In this document: piece after piece, positions 23,490 through 37,099 of the stretch
Layout of the letters: each line of letters starts with the position of its first letter
Numbering within the stretch: position 1 is the stretch's first letter
Assembly (NCBI GenBank): GCA_015179045.1
Contig: WHUZ01000013.1
Location: forward strand, 1,178,001-1,242,000
Direction: 5' to 3'
From: Kalaharituber pfeilii
Lineage: Eukaryota; Ascomycota; Pezizomycetes; Pezizales; Pezizaceae
Length of the DNA: 64,000 nt
The notes under the pieces: generated by a model
The model's database searches: none
Seen by the model: the letters and a program-made list of their open reading frames with translations, nothing else
Told to the model about the DNA's origin: nothing
Program-made: the position numbers and the translations under genes

Positions 23490-24231
23490 AGATTGGGGGA
23501 TGTGCGTTCGTGCGTTTATCTGAGTGATGGGGGGACTGCTAGAGCTATGGGAGCTATGGAGAGCTAGGAGACAAGTATATGTAATGGTGGTGATGGGCAG
23601 TGGATGCAGTGGATTGGGGGCGTGGAGTCTGCTTGGTGGGGCGGTGGGGGTGGGGGGGTTACTTAAGGTGAAGGGAAGGAAGCTTAATTAAGGGCACCTG
23701 CGCGCTTGGAAGCTTCATCCTTCTTACGACACACACTCAAGCTGGGGGGGGATGCAGCAGCTTGGGGGGGCTCCTTGGCGAGCTCCAACGGGAGCGCTAG
23801 CAGTGTCGCTGTCGCGGTCAGGTGAGCGCCAAGACAGCCCCCCACGAAGGGCTGCGCCAAGGCAGACATGCACTGGCAGGCTTGGCGGGCCGCTGTCAGC
23901 GGGCGCGCGGCAGCTCATTGGTACCGGTCGTCTCCCAGCACGCATCGCGCCCGCACGCATCTCCGCAGCGCGAAGGCGCCAAGCACCGTCCGGCGCACGC
24001 AGCACAGCACAGCAGCACAGCACCACAGTACCACAGTACCACAGCAGCACAGCAGCGCCACTCCGCCCCGACATCACGCTCAAGGACGCCCTCCGCCTCC
24101 CCCATCCACAGCAGCCGCCCGCCCGCTCACAGCAGCCCTAGCCACCGGCCGCCGCACCGTCCTCCTGCCTGCCTCTCTCCTCTGTCGGCCCTCAGCGTCT
24201 TGCCTCCCCAACCCCCCTCCCCCCTGGCACA
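23490..24231. promoter_or_regulatory. Divergent promoter region, I9 inhibitor / SR-rich protein
   Basis: The two flanking genes are transcribed away from this 742-bp stretch, so both promoters should be here. The left part is G-rich, the right part (23700-24230) C-rich with CAGCACAG-type repeats at 24000-24060. Overlapping frames on both strands are compositional artefacts. No specific binding site can be defended. Confidence 0.45.
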
Positions 24232-26515
24232 ATGGACCGTGACCGCAGGTACATGGTGGAATCCCCTCCTGCCCTCCTACGTTGATCTCCCCTCACCTCC
24301 CCTCCCCTCCCCTCCGCTTTACTCCCTGTGTACCAAGCCTTAGTCCTCCCCCCCCCCAACCCAGGCCCCTCGTACTCTCCGTCGCTACACAAGCTAACAA
24401 AGAAACCCCCGCAGTCACAGGTACCGCGATCACCGGTCGCCATCTCCCCGGGGAAACATCGACTCCTATGTCCCACACCTTCCCCCACCCAAGGCTGATT
24501 GTTGGGTTCCAGGCTCTCGGGATCGGCGCGGCAGATCACCCACCCCGCCTCTCCGGCGTCGTTCCCGCACCCCGCCCCCAATCAGACGCCGCGAGCGTTC
24601 TCGATCCAGGGGTCGCTTCTCCCGCTCCCCACCACTGCCACCTATTCGACGCAGATCACGATCTAGAGATGATCTTGACAGGGACCGAGATAGGCGCTTG
24701 CGTTCCAGGTCGCCCATCTATAGACCAGGTAGGGACCGGGACCGCTCAATAACACCACCCCGCACACGCGGCCGTTCGAGAGAAATTGAAATTCGTGCTC
24801 GCCCCAGGTCTAGGACTCGCTCCAGGCACGACATGAGGCGGCCCCGTTCAAGGAGTCCTCTGCCCCCGCTATCCCGCCGTGATCCCAGAGACAAGTACCG
24901 AGACAAGCGAGATCGCTCTCCACCGCCAATTCGAGCTAGGTCACCAATTCGCCTGCCCATCAGGTCCCCTCCAAGACGCCCACGTTCAATTACACCGCCC
25001 AGGCGTTCACCAGGCTTCAGAAGAGCATCAAGGTCTCCTCGGCGATCTAGGTCACCTGGATCGCCTCCTAGGAAGAAGGGGAGAGTTGCATCTCCACAAA
25101 GCCGAGGATCGCTACGCCATCCAGAGTCTGGACAGTCGAGCAGGCAAAGATCCCCTATACCAGTCAGTCGTCCAAGGTCGCCTATGGGATATTGCCGACA
25201 ACGTTCACCCTCCATCCCATTCAAGGATTCTCCCCCCTCTGGGCCCCGGAAGCGGCCAATTACACCTCCGTATCGACGTTCCCCCCCTCTCCCTCATCAT
25301 CGGGCGCCGAGATCCCCTCCATCCCCGTCACGGCCCAGATCCCCCGTGCCTCCTCGCCGCATTTCTCGACCGGAGTCTCCCATACGCAGAGAGCCGTCAC
25401 CACCCCCACCGAGGGGACCTGCAGAGCGCGATCGTGTCCGGACGCCGCCCCCACGGCCTCTTATTGAAAGGGACAGAGTGAGGTCCCCGCCAAGGCTGCC
25501 CAGATCCCCCCCAACTGGTCCTATGCATAGGAGCGGAGGACCGCCATTGGGGCCTAGGCCACCACCTCGAGGGCCTGCAGCGTTTCACAATCATCCACCG
25601 CCTTTCCGAAATTTGTCGCTGTATGTTGGCGGTCGGACAGGGCCTTTACCACCACAGTCTACACCGCCGAAGCCGAACATACCGTTAGCACCAACAACAC
25701 CTCGTGGTGGCCCACCGCCTACAGGGCCCAGGCGGATGGCACAGCAAGGGCCGCCTTCTCGTTCCCCAGCACCACCGATGCTGCCGAGACCTGGTAGTGC
25801 AACTGGTATGAGATCACGTGAGCCAGAGACACCAAATGCTGCTCCGCTAGCGGCACCTCCTCCACAGGCACCAGCCACACCAAGTGCCACCAGCATTAAC
25901 AACAGTAACAGTAGTAGTATCAATAACAACAGCAGGACTGAGCAAGTAAATGGCTCCGCATCAGATAAGGAGAAGCCAGTCATCCCCACCGGTCCCGTCT
26001 CAGCATCAATACCCCCATCCTCCGCCCCTGCCTCCTCTACTATCGCTCCAGCCGCCACTAGCGTCCCCCCAACCGGCCCTGCCGCATCTGCTACTATTAC
26101 CACCGTCGCAAACAACACCACAGCAGCAACATTAACAACAACTGCTACTACCACCATCACAGCCACCCCTCCCCCGCAAGGCATCCCCACCGGCCCCCGC
26201 GCCGGCAATTACCCGTACCGTACCTCGATTGCGGGCGGACTTGTCCCGCGTGGGCCGGCGAACCCCGCCCTCTCTGGTCCTCAGCTCATTCCAGGGGGAA
26301 GGTTGATGCCAAGCATCATACCGAGTGAAAGCACGGAGAAGATTGCCAGATTGAAAGCCGAACAGCAGAAGCTGGAGGAGGAGAATAGAGCTGTGCAGGA
26401 GAGGAAACGGAGGGGGCTGGGGGTTTGGGAAAAGGCGGAGAGGGAGGCGGCGAGGGAAGAGTTTAGGCTTGAGCTGGCAGAGAAGGGGTTGGAGGCGGTG
26501 ATGGATGGATATTGA
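24232..26515 (+). CDS. Ser/Arg-rich repetitive nuclear protein
   Basis: A 705-residue protein from two exons: a 17-nt first exon (24232-24248) coding for MDRDR plus two bases, a 166-nt intron (GTACAT to CGCAG), then 24415-26515. The join gives MDRDRSHRYRDHRSPSPRGN, IDSYVP. Residues to about 360 are an RS/RSP/SPPR-dense domain of the kind found in splicing-related proteins. There is a middle Pro/Ala/Ser/Thr-rich part with an Asn/Ser stretch. The last ~65 residues form a charged helix (KIARLKAEQQKLEEENRAVQ, then GLGVWEKAEREAAREEFRLE). I believe this end is shared by a family of fungal SR-repetitive proteins of unknown detail, but that is from memory. No RNA-recognition motif is visible. A role in pre-mRNA processing is inference from composition. 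The TGA at 26513 ends the frame cleanly. Confidence 0.82.
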
Positions 26516-27548
26516 GATGGTTTGGTATGTAAGGGGTTGTGGGGTGGTGAGGCATTTGATGAATTAGAGGGAGGGAAGGGTCAAGCAGAGGATAAAGATT
26601 TTTGTTTTCGCTCCGATCATGTTGTTTCTTTTTTCTTTTTTTTTTTGGTCGTTTAATTGCAACTACAGCTTGAGATTTGATGAGCTCTTGAAAGCTTTTT
26701 AGTTTGTAGTGCTGCGTGTGATAGCTGGAGAACAAAGAATCCCTTTGATGAACGAAGTTTACGTTTATGTGGTATGTTACGAATGTATGTATGTATAACC
26801 GCCCCCCCCCCCCCCACGCTCCCTCGATTAATCATTGTAACTAAAATCGTTATTTTTATTTTATTATAATTACAGGTGATAGCTTTTGTTTTTTTACATG
26901 TTTGTTCTAGTAGTGACTTGGTAGTTTCCGTGTGAGAACTTGGATGGGGGTGGAGGGGTGGAGGAGAGGAGGAGGGGAGGAGGGGAATAGATAAATGAGA
27001 ACTGTGAACTGGTGTGTCGGAAGTATAAATAAATTGTAGCTTGTTTTATTTTTCTATTTTTTATTTTTTGTGAATATATATATGCATGCGGGATAAGTCA
27101 GTTGGTTTTGGTCTTGGTGATGGGGATGGGATGGAGGTGAGATATGTACTGTGGAAGAGTGGATGACGGAAATGGCTTGAGATGGGGTTTTGCTAATATC
27201 TATACGGTGATGGGATGAGAAGGTAAAGAAGCTGCTGTCATGAGTTGGGGTGTTACCCTGAAGAGGGCTTACAAGTATCGAGGATAACTTCCATGGAATT
27301 TTTTTTTACGATGAAAAGTTGGATTTATTATGATGCATGATATCATTGCATTCACTATAACTTGTATTTTGTAGTAATTCCAAAGTAGCTAGGTTCTGTA
27401 CCAGAACGTAAAAAAAAAAAAAAAAAAAAAAAAATTATAATAGGTCATCAAATTACTCTCTCCCTGCTCCCCGTATATCATTAAACCACCTTCCCGCTCA
27501 TTAGCTCCCTACATTCTACCCCATTTGCTCCGCTTCTCAAACTCTTTC
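26516..27548. other. Convergent 3' region, SR-rich gene / EMC7
   Basis: Both neighbours end here. It contains a C14 run (26802-26815) and an A25 run (27410-27434). No gene seen. Confidence 0.55.
27410..27434. repeat. Poly-A run (25)
   Basis: An unbroken run of 25 adenines, about 115 bp beyond the EMC7 stop codon. On the EMC7 strand it is poly-T, so it is not that gene's encoded poly-A tail. A retrocopy tail is possible, but no retrocopy body is adjacent. Confidence 0.85.
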
Positions 27549-28506
27549 TCATTTCTTCTTCTGCTGCCCGCCCTGCCCACTCTGCGCACTCTGTGTCTGC
27601 CCCGCCAAAAACCCCGCCATATCAAACCCTGCAAACGGGTTTCCTGCACCAGCTTCTGCAGCCCCACCGCCAATTCCCGCGGCAGCCGCCTGCGCAGCAA
27701 GGGTCTTGCGCTGGTGCTCTTCGAATTCGGCTTTTAATTCGGGGTCCACTGGTGAAATTTGCGTCATAACGCTCAATTAGCAACACAATAGGTTCATCTA
27801 TGGTGAAGGACGAGGAGGGAGACGGGGGAAGGGTGGGGTTGGACGAACTGTTCTCAATGAGCTTCGGGATAAAGTACACAGCTGCGAGGGAGACCAGGGC
27901 AATGAGTATCATGGGCGAACTTAGGAGCTTTGCCGGGTTGAAGGTCTCGCGGATGGTGTAATAGTCGGCGGGTTTGAGGGGGATGAGTTCCTAATAGTTG
28001 AGCTCATATGTTTAGTCTTCACCACACATAATTTCCCAGAAAGGTGGACGTCACCAAGGCAGCGGGGGGATATATGGAATAATATTGCGTACAATACGAG
28101 CTCCCCTCTTCCTTTCCCCCACATTTCGCCACTCATTGCCCCGAAAGGTCAATCCACTTTCTACCACCATCCTTCCTCCATCTCCCTCCCCTTGGCCTGC
28201 CCCTACATCCACCCCCACATTCCTCACCAAACCCACATCGACCCTCAACGGCGCAAACATCCACTCCCTGCTGGCCACCTCCGCAAGGTAACTCCCCTTG
28301 GTCACGTTGTGCACGATAAACTCTCCGGACTTGGTGAGGAGGGCGGTGTAGTGTTTTCCGGTTGTTGTCAGCTGGAGCGTGGTGTCCAGCGAGGAGAGGT
28401 GGGCAGAGGGGAAGGTTTGGGGGAGGTAGAAGGTGAGGGTTGTGGTGGAGAGGCTAGCAGCTGAGGCAAGGGACAGAAGGGCCAGAAGGGGAGTGAGAAA
28501 GCGCAT
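27549..28506 (-). CDS. EMC7: ER membrane protein complex subunit 7
   Basis: Subunit 7 of the ER membrane protein complex, which inserts tail-anchored and multi-pass proteins (Sop4 is the yeast counterpart). Exons 28506-28093, 27990-27849 and 27748-27549 give 251 residues. There is a signal peptide (MRFLTPLLALLSLASA), a lumenal beta-sandwich domain (about 20-140) and the conserved ELIPLKPADYYTIRETFNP segment. A membrane helix follows (MILIALVSLAAVYFIPKL, about 165-182), then the cytosolic NMDPELKAEFEEHQRK, and the chain ends in a Gly/Ala/Gln-rich tail with lysines. The second intron uses a weak donor (GTTCGT), but joining there makes the family's MDPEL motif from one A and TG, which convinces me. 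EMC7 tails of this kind are normally cytosolic. No oddities. Confidence 0.93.
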
Positions 28507-31500
28507 GGCTGTCGTAGGAATGTGGCGATAGCGGGGCTGCGGAGGTAACGATGGGACGGAAGAGGATGGTGATGAGGTTTCGGTCCGGATAATCCCAAGG
28601 TGATTTTGCGGGGAGGCCGGTCAACCCAATCAGTCAATTCAATTGATTTTCCGCCGACTTGCCCGTCGACTTAATCCCGAACTGCTGCGGGGCGTGTGTT
28701 TCGCGAGCTTCGCACTAGAGGAACTGGAAAGTTTTGTTTCGCTGTAAATATTTAGTTACGTAGTTCTCATTTAGTATTGCCGAGGTTTTGAGTTTAATGA
28801 GAGAAAGACGTTACTTGGAACTTTCTAACGACGCACGTGGCAAGATGGATTTAAGCTTTTCGTCAGATTTGTTGTACTTGGCGACTTCGGAACCGGCGCC
28901 AGAAGAAAAACTCTCCTTTCTGTGTAACGTTAAAAACCGTTTCGTTTATAGCAAAGTCTATATAAATTTGAACGACTACATGCGAATACATGAATTATAA
29001 TTCATCATGTTGAAGCTTCATTTCCCAGTAGGTCGTGATATACACCTTATCCTTACTACCTTCAAGTTCGAACGCCCAATTCGAATGCATTTACGGCAAG
29101 CATATCTGCCCACAAGATGTCAAAGAGAGCGGTACTACCAACAGAACGACGCCTTGAGCAAAGTTGACCACGCGATCGCGGGACTGTTGAAATAGGTGCA
29201 ATTACAAACGAAATAGCCCCATTGTCTCCTGTACGAGGCTAACTCAACAAAAAATAAAAAGTTAAAAAATACAATTTACTTTGCCTCCGCACACGAGTGG
29301 AGGGCGCATTTATTTAGAATATGCGCACCAGGCCGTTACAGAAGTATGAACTCTCCCACCGGTCGCTGGACCTTCCAAAGTGATGAGATCACTCACACGC
29401 GTTTCCATATCACCCGATCTCTGAGAAACAGATCTGAATCCTGCAAGATCACGTGGACGGTCCTACTAGTACAAAATTAATTCAACTCAAGGGCTCCCCG
29501 ATGTAATTGAGTTCCCAAGCATAACCCAGCATTAAGAAAAACCAAGCAAATGTTAGTTAATGCGCTCGGGGGAATTTTCATCGGGCCTTCTGCGCTCTGG
29601 CATCTTCTGTGCTTTCTTGTTGACCCAGGTTCCCTGCACTCATCAAAACGGAGCAAAAAGCCCACATTACATAACATAACCAAGACAAGTGCAATGACCT
29701 GATCAATGGCCTGAGTACTCTACTTTCGGCACCAAATCCGGCACCGGATCCGGTCCGGCTGTACTAGTCCACAAGAACCTGCTTCCCATCGCGAACAATA
29801 CGCCGACCCTAACCGGTCAACTAAGGGAGGATGTGGCTGGATCATGTGATCCATAAGCAGTTACTCCGCTTGCAGCGCTACGTGTGGCCTTGCATGCCTA
29901 TGCTGCGAGAGCACCCTCCTCCGTATGGTTTATCAAATCTGGAATGTAGAGAAGAGTAGTATTGCACAGTGGAGCACCTTTCGGTATACCAGAGGCCTGA
30001 CCGAGCTCAAGGTCAGTAGCGCGTCTGATGCCATTCCATTCCATAGTGCACATTCTATAGCGCACAGCTAGTAACTTTAGATACCTTCCTTTCACCCCCA
30101 CAGCCCATTCCTCATCCAATCGATGTCCCACTGCTAAATTCCATCACGTACTTCTTTTAGCTGACTAGGCGCCGGCTGGAAAGGGTTCCTAAATTTCAAT
30201 AAACTCTCGACCACATGCGTTTTGTGCCACCAAGATACTCATAATTTTGCGCCACCGAATTGCCATCAACGTCTGTCCCATCGTTGTACTGTAATGGCCC
30301 ATTTGCCATGATACGAATGCTCAAAGCTTGAATTGTTCATAGCTTTTGCCCCCATTGTATCAATTCATGAGCTACTCCACTGCATGATCGCTCCTCATAC
30401 AACCCCGATAAGTAATGTTTTAGCGCCGTTGTTATAGCCCAGGCAGCGGCGTGGGTGTGTGGCATTACCGATATCGCTGAGGAATCCTCAACCATTTGCC
30501 CTGATTGGTCAATTGGACGAAATGAAAGGGATCTGTGCAGTAGTTTTGCATGGCTCAGATCGATAATCTCTCGAGTACCAGCGCGACGTGTACTCCATGT
30601 ACCGACGCCTCTGTGTACTGCTCTCGAGCCTCCCAATGCTCCACTTGTCCAATCAATTAACCACTTGACGCAACCATGTCTGATGAGTCGATAATTGACC
30701 ATTCATGCACAGCTTCGCCTCCTGCTCATGCTGCTGCGCCAACTGCTGGTGAGTGGTATGTGGAACGCATGAGCTGCCTGGAATCTGTATCAATTGCGCG
30801 TCCACTAGTAAGTATCCTACTTTACTTTGCTGCAATCTGCACTGCGCAGGATGCGTTTTGCGTGTCATAAACCCCTAGCAATATGCTATTTGTAACTTCA
30901 TAATTAAGCTGCCGTCTCTGTGTGGGGGAGCGCGTTTGGCCGAGTGAGTCAACCTTAACCTTGGAGCTGATCCCGGGCACTGCATCCTTGTATATTATTT
31001 CGCACGGCGCTAGGCTCAGGAACGTCAGCTCCCATTACCCCTGCTGATTGTATTAATTAGAAGTAGTTATCACATGTGCATGTGGGATAGTATTTCTGCA
31101 GGGCTGGACACAGGGCGAGGCTGTAGAGTAGCCATAGGCCATGGCCAGGCAAGAGGGCCACTTCATCCTCATCAGCGCTGTTGCTATTGCAATCCAATTG
31201 CAACAGTTGAGCGTTGATATCGTCATTGATCTCTGACGCCTGGTGATCATCTATCATTAACAACGTCCAACAGGAGCCTGCAGCCTGAAGCGTGGATTCC
31301 GTCGATACGATACGAACGGATAGATACAGCAAGGTTTATCGCTGTCGGGAACTTCGCGCGCTAGGTGTGCTGTACTGCAGTATCGCAACTACAAGATATT
31401 TCTGCTTGTCTTTGGTTGGGCGTTGACTGCTAGCTGAGTAATTATGATTTATACTGAAGCCAGTCATGTCAGAGGTGAATGTGCATGATCCAGGGAAGAT

Positions 31501-34500
31501 AGTAAACTTGAAGTAACAGGACGCACCTATTGCTGTACGCTCGCACCTGAGAATGGCTGATATTCAGATCCGTTAATTTGCACCAACGTGATCTGGCAAG
31601 TTTCGTCCGTGATTAATGACTTCCTGAATACGCCCGTAGAGGCTCAAGTAGATGGAGATGAGCAAGGAACAGGCAGCCTGTGTGAGAATGTTGCGATGTC
31701 GCAAGTAGTATAAGCTCCGTTTGCCAAAGGGAAGATGATTGGAGGCGAAGTGGTGGATCGTCCCTCTGGTGCCCGGTTCATCGCCTGCAAATCCTCCAGC
31801 AGCGTCCAGTCACTCCGAGAAACAGAAAATAGCGCCTGCGCTCTTACTCTACTCTTCGTGCTGCAATTGCTCATCTGTATGCGGTCTACCGTTGTCATAC
31901 AGTAACACCCCAGTGTGGTGGCCTCATATTCCAGGCATCCCCAAGGATCGAGCCTGCAATCGACGAACGGCCCAGTCAATCAATCATGATTGTCGCATTG
32001 GCCAAGTACATATACCTTGAATTGGATTAAACACGCCACGGCCAAATCAGCGCAAGAAGATCATCTCTCGGCCTTGAGGGCTGGTCTGTGTGAGCTGAAA
32101 TATGTCACTATCACCACGTATTTGCTCGCAAAACAGCCTCAATTTCGACTCAGCAAGCATTGGAGCGAAATACGAATTCGAAGTCCCTCAGTTGCGATTG
32201 CAACTTAAGCCTGCATTCGTGAGTAAATTTGATGTACAGCTGCTCGATCGACGTATGCACGCTATCACTGGCCCGTTGGTCGTAATTTAGAGAGTCGACC
32301 CAACCGGACATTTAGGTAAAAACATTAATGCCCTCGATCATGCAAGGTGTCAGTTGGTTTCCAACACAGTGTACACGTATTAGAGCGCTGGCAAGTGCAT
32401 ATTCGAAACAGAAAGTCGTTGGAGCAGTCGAAGCTTTGCTCCATGCCCTGCCATAGCGAGTAGCGGTAAGCGGGGCTACTTGATATTAAAAAACAAAGTA
32501 AGAAAAAGTAAAGAAAAGAAAAGCTTTGCTCCGGCACCTTCAGCCTGTCCTGTGCTCGGGAAGCTTCGAATTCTAGCAACCTTGCGTGTCCCACATGCAT
32601 CGCCGTATGCATCATCTTCAGAATCAATCAGCCAAACAGTAGAAATACGAGTACTCGGTAGCAGTACTACTGCACTGCACTTGGCCTGCGGTCACGTGGT
32701 TCGCAGCTTGGGGAGCCCGTACCACAGGTATGGCGGCTTTCAACATCACGAAATGTATAGCAACCTATGCCAAGAAACCAGACACTGCCCGCCTGAGCCA
32801 TGACGTTTCAGTACAAGTCACGTGAATGCCGCTGTCCTGGATCGTGTCGATATGCTATGTAGCGCATCCCGCCCCAAGCCTCCGCCCGGCCGGGCTGCAG
32901 ATCGTCAACGTTCCGGGTGATCGACGGCTGCCCAGCACTGGCGAGAGGGTGCTCCCCAGCCTTGTTTGGGTGCGCGGCTAACGATAAGCTTTGGAGTGGC
33001 TCCAGTTGCGCAGTGGACACAAAGCACTGCTGGAATTCATGGGGGCTGAAGTTGCAAGCAACACCGCGAGAGCCGCACTGTCCATGGCCAGCGCGCGGCG
33101 CGGATGCCAATTTCCCCAAGCGGTGCCGGCTCTCCACGCGGGGCCTGGAATACGGGGTTATTCCCTCCGCAGAACCTCGGGGCGTTCGCCCGCCCCACCG
33201 TCAGCAACGCCCACCTCAGCCACACTCTTCTTCCATTGCCCCGCCCTGGCAGGCATTCGCACACAGCCCCTGCCCATGCATTGCCATCACGAACAGACGC
33301 AATCTATCCCCACACGCAGGGTAGAGTACTCCTCGGTCTGATATGTACTAGTACTTGATGCACCAAGGCCATCGAGCGTTGGAGCAAGTATGCATACTAA
33401 CATGCGCATGTATCCCCGGCATCCCATGTGCACTTCCTAGCGGTGCTAAGTGCGGCATCTGATCACCTTCCGCCCCCATGGCGAAATGCACAATTCTATG
33501 TCTCTGCTATTGTAGCTTCTAAGAAAAGAGTCTAGGCATGTCGACGATTACTGGTGGGCTTCGCGATGGGTCCCTCAGCCTAAAGGCTGCATGTCATCCA
33601 TCAGCTTACACTGACAAGCACATTTGCAAGCTTGGGAATCAAATCCTCTCCCTTCCATTACGAAAGTTCTACTAAGCCTAGGCCCGGTTCCAAATCCCTT
33701 CCAAGAGGTGTACGATTAATTTCTCAATTGGTGGAGTCGGTCGGGTGACGCGGACGTCCGGATTACATTCCCGGACCATGCATACCAATCCATAACATGT
33801 TCCCCGAAATTGATAGAGTAGAATTCCCAATCAATTGCGCGCCCATCAAAATTGGTTAATTGTAACTCTTCTACCGATACCAATTGACCATGAAATTACT
33901 TCCTCTTGTCAAGACTTGGACAGGTTGTCGTCAATGGGAAGCCTCAGCAAGTTCAAAGTTGCGGCACTGCTCGATTACGTATGTTGTGGATATTTTAGGG
34001 GGTATGTAAGGGACCAAGCTAACGAATGCGGTAAAGCGCGCTTTTCAAATCGAGTACAGCCACCTTAAAGTGACGATGACGTATTCGCATGGGGAGCTCT
34101 CTGCAGCTTAGTACACCCTCAACAGTGCATTTATCATCTTGCTGCCATGGCAATTGAATCATTGGGAAATACATGATGCTCCAAACTTGGTTTGCTGGAA
34201 GCTTCTATTCTTGCATCTCATTGCCCCAAATTCTGATGGCAGTGCCAGTGAATGAGACCCAACCAGTGAAAAGCTAATAATATCTCTTTAACAGAGGTAT
34301 GATTGAAATATGGTGCTTACGTTACCCTAAGCATTCTTCTGTCTAGAGTCCGAAAGGAGACGGGGTTGGAAAAAAACTGCCACATAGCTGAAGGGCTGTG
34401 AATTGTAAAGTCGACTGACCGATTCTAGCTCCCAGATAGCTTATGCGGGAGCACCCTGTTTATGTTCCAATACGAAATAGCTATACCCGGGTCCACAACC

Positions 34501-37099
34501 GACGATCAGACCAACGCCAATCGATTGCCGACCGTTCGGGATCCGCACTGCCAACGACTACGGCTTCCCACGGCTTATGACACACCTCCCTCTTCCATTC
34601 CCAACAGGACGGGGCTCCCGTATGCTGTCTCGCTGCCTGCATCTCCAACAAGTTCAATTGAGTCATTGGTTGAGGGAATGTCACAATAAAACTGTCACTT
34701 GGATTCGATTTTTCAAGAATTGGAATAGCCTAACAAAATGAACAAGAAATTAAAAAAACAGAGAAAAAAGTTGAAATATGCAAGAGGAAAAAAAAGAAAA
34801 AGGTAAGACACATAACAAGGTCGCACACTTGTTTCATTCCATCAAAGAATTCACAAAAGGGCGAATCAGATCTAACCTCCACAAATAACTGCCCGCCCCG
34901 TTCCCTACACTAACTTCTTCATACCTTAATAACAACGCCCAAAACAAGGCAACAAAACCGAATTGAGCAAAAAACCGGGAGCCAAGGGCGTGCAACGCTC
35001 CACAAATCCAAATCGACGGCTGCACAAGAAAGTTGTACAATTGGCGCCAGCGGGCGGCACGGCGCAGTACTTACTCAGAAGCTTTTCCAACTTATGCCCC
35101 GTGTATTCAATTCAAATTCCAATTGCGCCCCCCTCCCGATGGCCACTTCCCTAAACACAATTCCTTGCCGCTATTTTATTATGAAGGAAAGGAAGGGGAA
35201 CGAAGATTTACCGTCCCTCCACCCCTTCATGTCACAGGATTAAGTGATAATTTTGTATTATAAAATTTTTTTTTTTTTTTTTTTTTTGCTCGCAGGCTCA
35301 AAAATAATTTGTGAATAATCTTGCCCAAAGAGAATGTGATTTTACCTTGAATTCAGTTATTTCGAAAAACTCAAAACCTATTCCATCTATCTTTATCCAA
35401 TTGACGCAATTGGAATTAGATGGTGTATTCAATTTTTGGAGTGCCCCTCCCCAATTCCTCCATGGAAACTGTAAAAACTTGAATTGCAAAAGTTCCTCCC
35501 CCCACCCCCACTCTCTTCTCTCTTTTCAAACTCTTTACTCACTGATAGCATGTAAGTACTGCTAATTATCTCTCATCCCTCACATCTACCCATCGTCTTC
35601 CAGCATATTGCATACAGTTATGTAACCCATGATTGAAAAGCTGTAAATAAAACCTATGACGACATTTTATCTATATCACTAGGAACGGGGGGGATGATTG
35701 GTACAATTAGTGTCTGCGATCACGCTCATGTTGAGAATTTTTTCTTTTTAAAAAAAAAAAAAACTAGGGGGATATGCCGGCAGCAGCTCGGAGAAAATCC
35801 CTTATCGAACAATTGATTGAGTGATTGAATGATAATAATGAGGCTTGCGCGCGCGCACGCTCTCCAGGCGCCGCATCCATATGATCTAAATTATCAAAAA
35901 GAGAGACCATGGACAGGTAATGTATCTATGGTGTGTACTCCTGGGGGGGAAGATATTCTGCGCAATGCTCAATTCGGCAGTTGATGCATACTGGGCACAC
36001 ATCACGTTCTGCAAGGAGCCCAACTCACAGGTGAATCCGAAATGGTTAATACCGTCTTATGAATATTCGTAAGATTACGGAGCGGATAAGTATGTAGAAT
36101 ATTCTCAATTCAAACTCAGGAGGTCAAATAGATATAATCGGAAAGGTAAAAAAAATACAACAATACAACGGCCATCAGCCCCAAATATATATCAAATCAT
36201 AAAAAAAAACTACACCTAAGAATGAAGTAGAAAGTACGAAATTCATTGTCAATGAAAACCCCTTCCATCGCCAAAACAAAAACGATCAAGGGTAATAAAA
36301 CTTCGAATCAGAAAAAAGTGGGAAAGAACAGGAAATACAAGATGATACCTGACGATAATGATCACCCCAAAACATGATATTAATCAGAAACGAAAAAGAA
36401 ACGCAACCAGAAACCGACCGACCGCCGAACTTAACCCCGCCAATACATGATATAGAGAAAAAAAAACATACAACGCCTTGACTTGATAAACCCATCCCTT
36501 GAACACTCTCAGTAATGCAGATATCCTCATCTCCTAAGTGACAAAAAAAAAAAAAAAAAGGGGAAAAAACAAAGGAAAAAAAATGGGGCTGAGAACGTGA
36601 TAAGATGCTAGGTTAGAATATGAAAAGTGAACAATGGTAATAAAGAATAATAAAAAGTGGCCAAACGAGGAATAAAAGAATAAAAGGAAAAAAAGAAAAA
36701 AAGAAAAAAGATACAAAACAACTCCAATGCCCGCAGCCAGTTACATGAATAGAAAAAGGATGATGGTGAACGAAAACAAAAGACAATGCTTGCCAGTACT
36801 TACCACCCACCGTCAAAAACATGTGACAAACAGGAATCATGAAATGAAGGCAATTGACAAATATCATGGTAATAGCATAAACCCGCCGTGAATGCTAAAA
36901 AGAGAAAAAAAAATAACAAAGGAAAATTCCAGGTTCCGTCATGTATGTGTATAGTGTGTTCAAAAGAAAACAAACAAAAAAACACACTCCCAATCTCATG
37001 CGTCATGCCAATATGTCATAGCCTGTCTCCCATCAAAAGTCTTGAAATGACCAGCATGATGAAAAGTAAGTAATGAAAGTTCGCTGTAGCGCCCTGCGC
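28507..37099. other. 8.6 kb without recognisable genes
   Basis: I find no gene here on either strand. Frames are short (under about 135 residues), overlap each other, and match no family I recognise. The stretch alternates AT-rich DNA (28700-29300, 34700-36700), rich in AATTG/CAATTG words and A or T runs, with a GC-rich island near 33000-33300. There is a T27-type run near 35268-35287. It could be old, decayed repeats or unannotated non-coding transcription units; sequence alone does not separate these. The EMC7 promoter is at the left end and the FUN19-like 3' region at the right end. Confidence 0.45.
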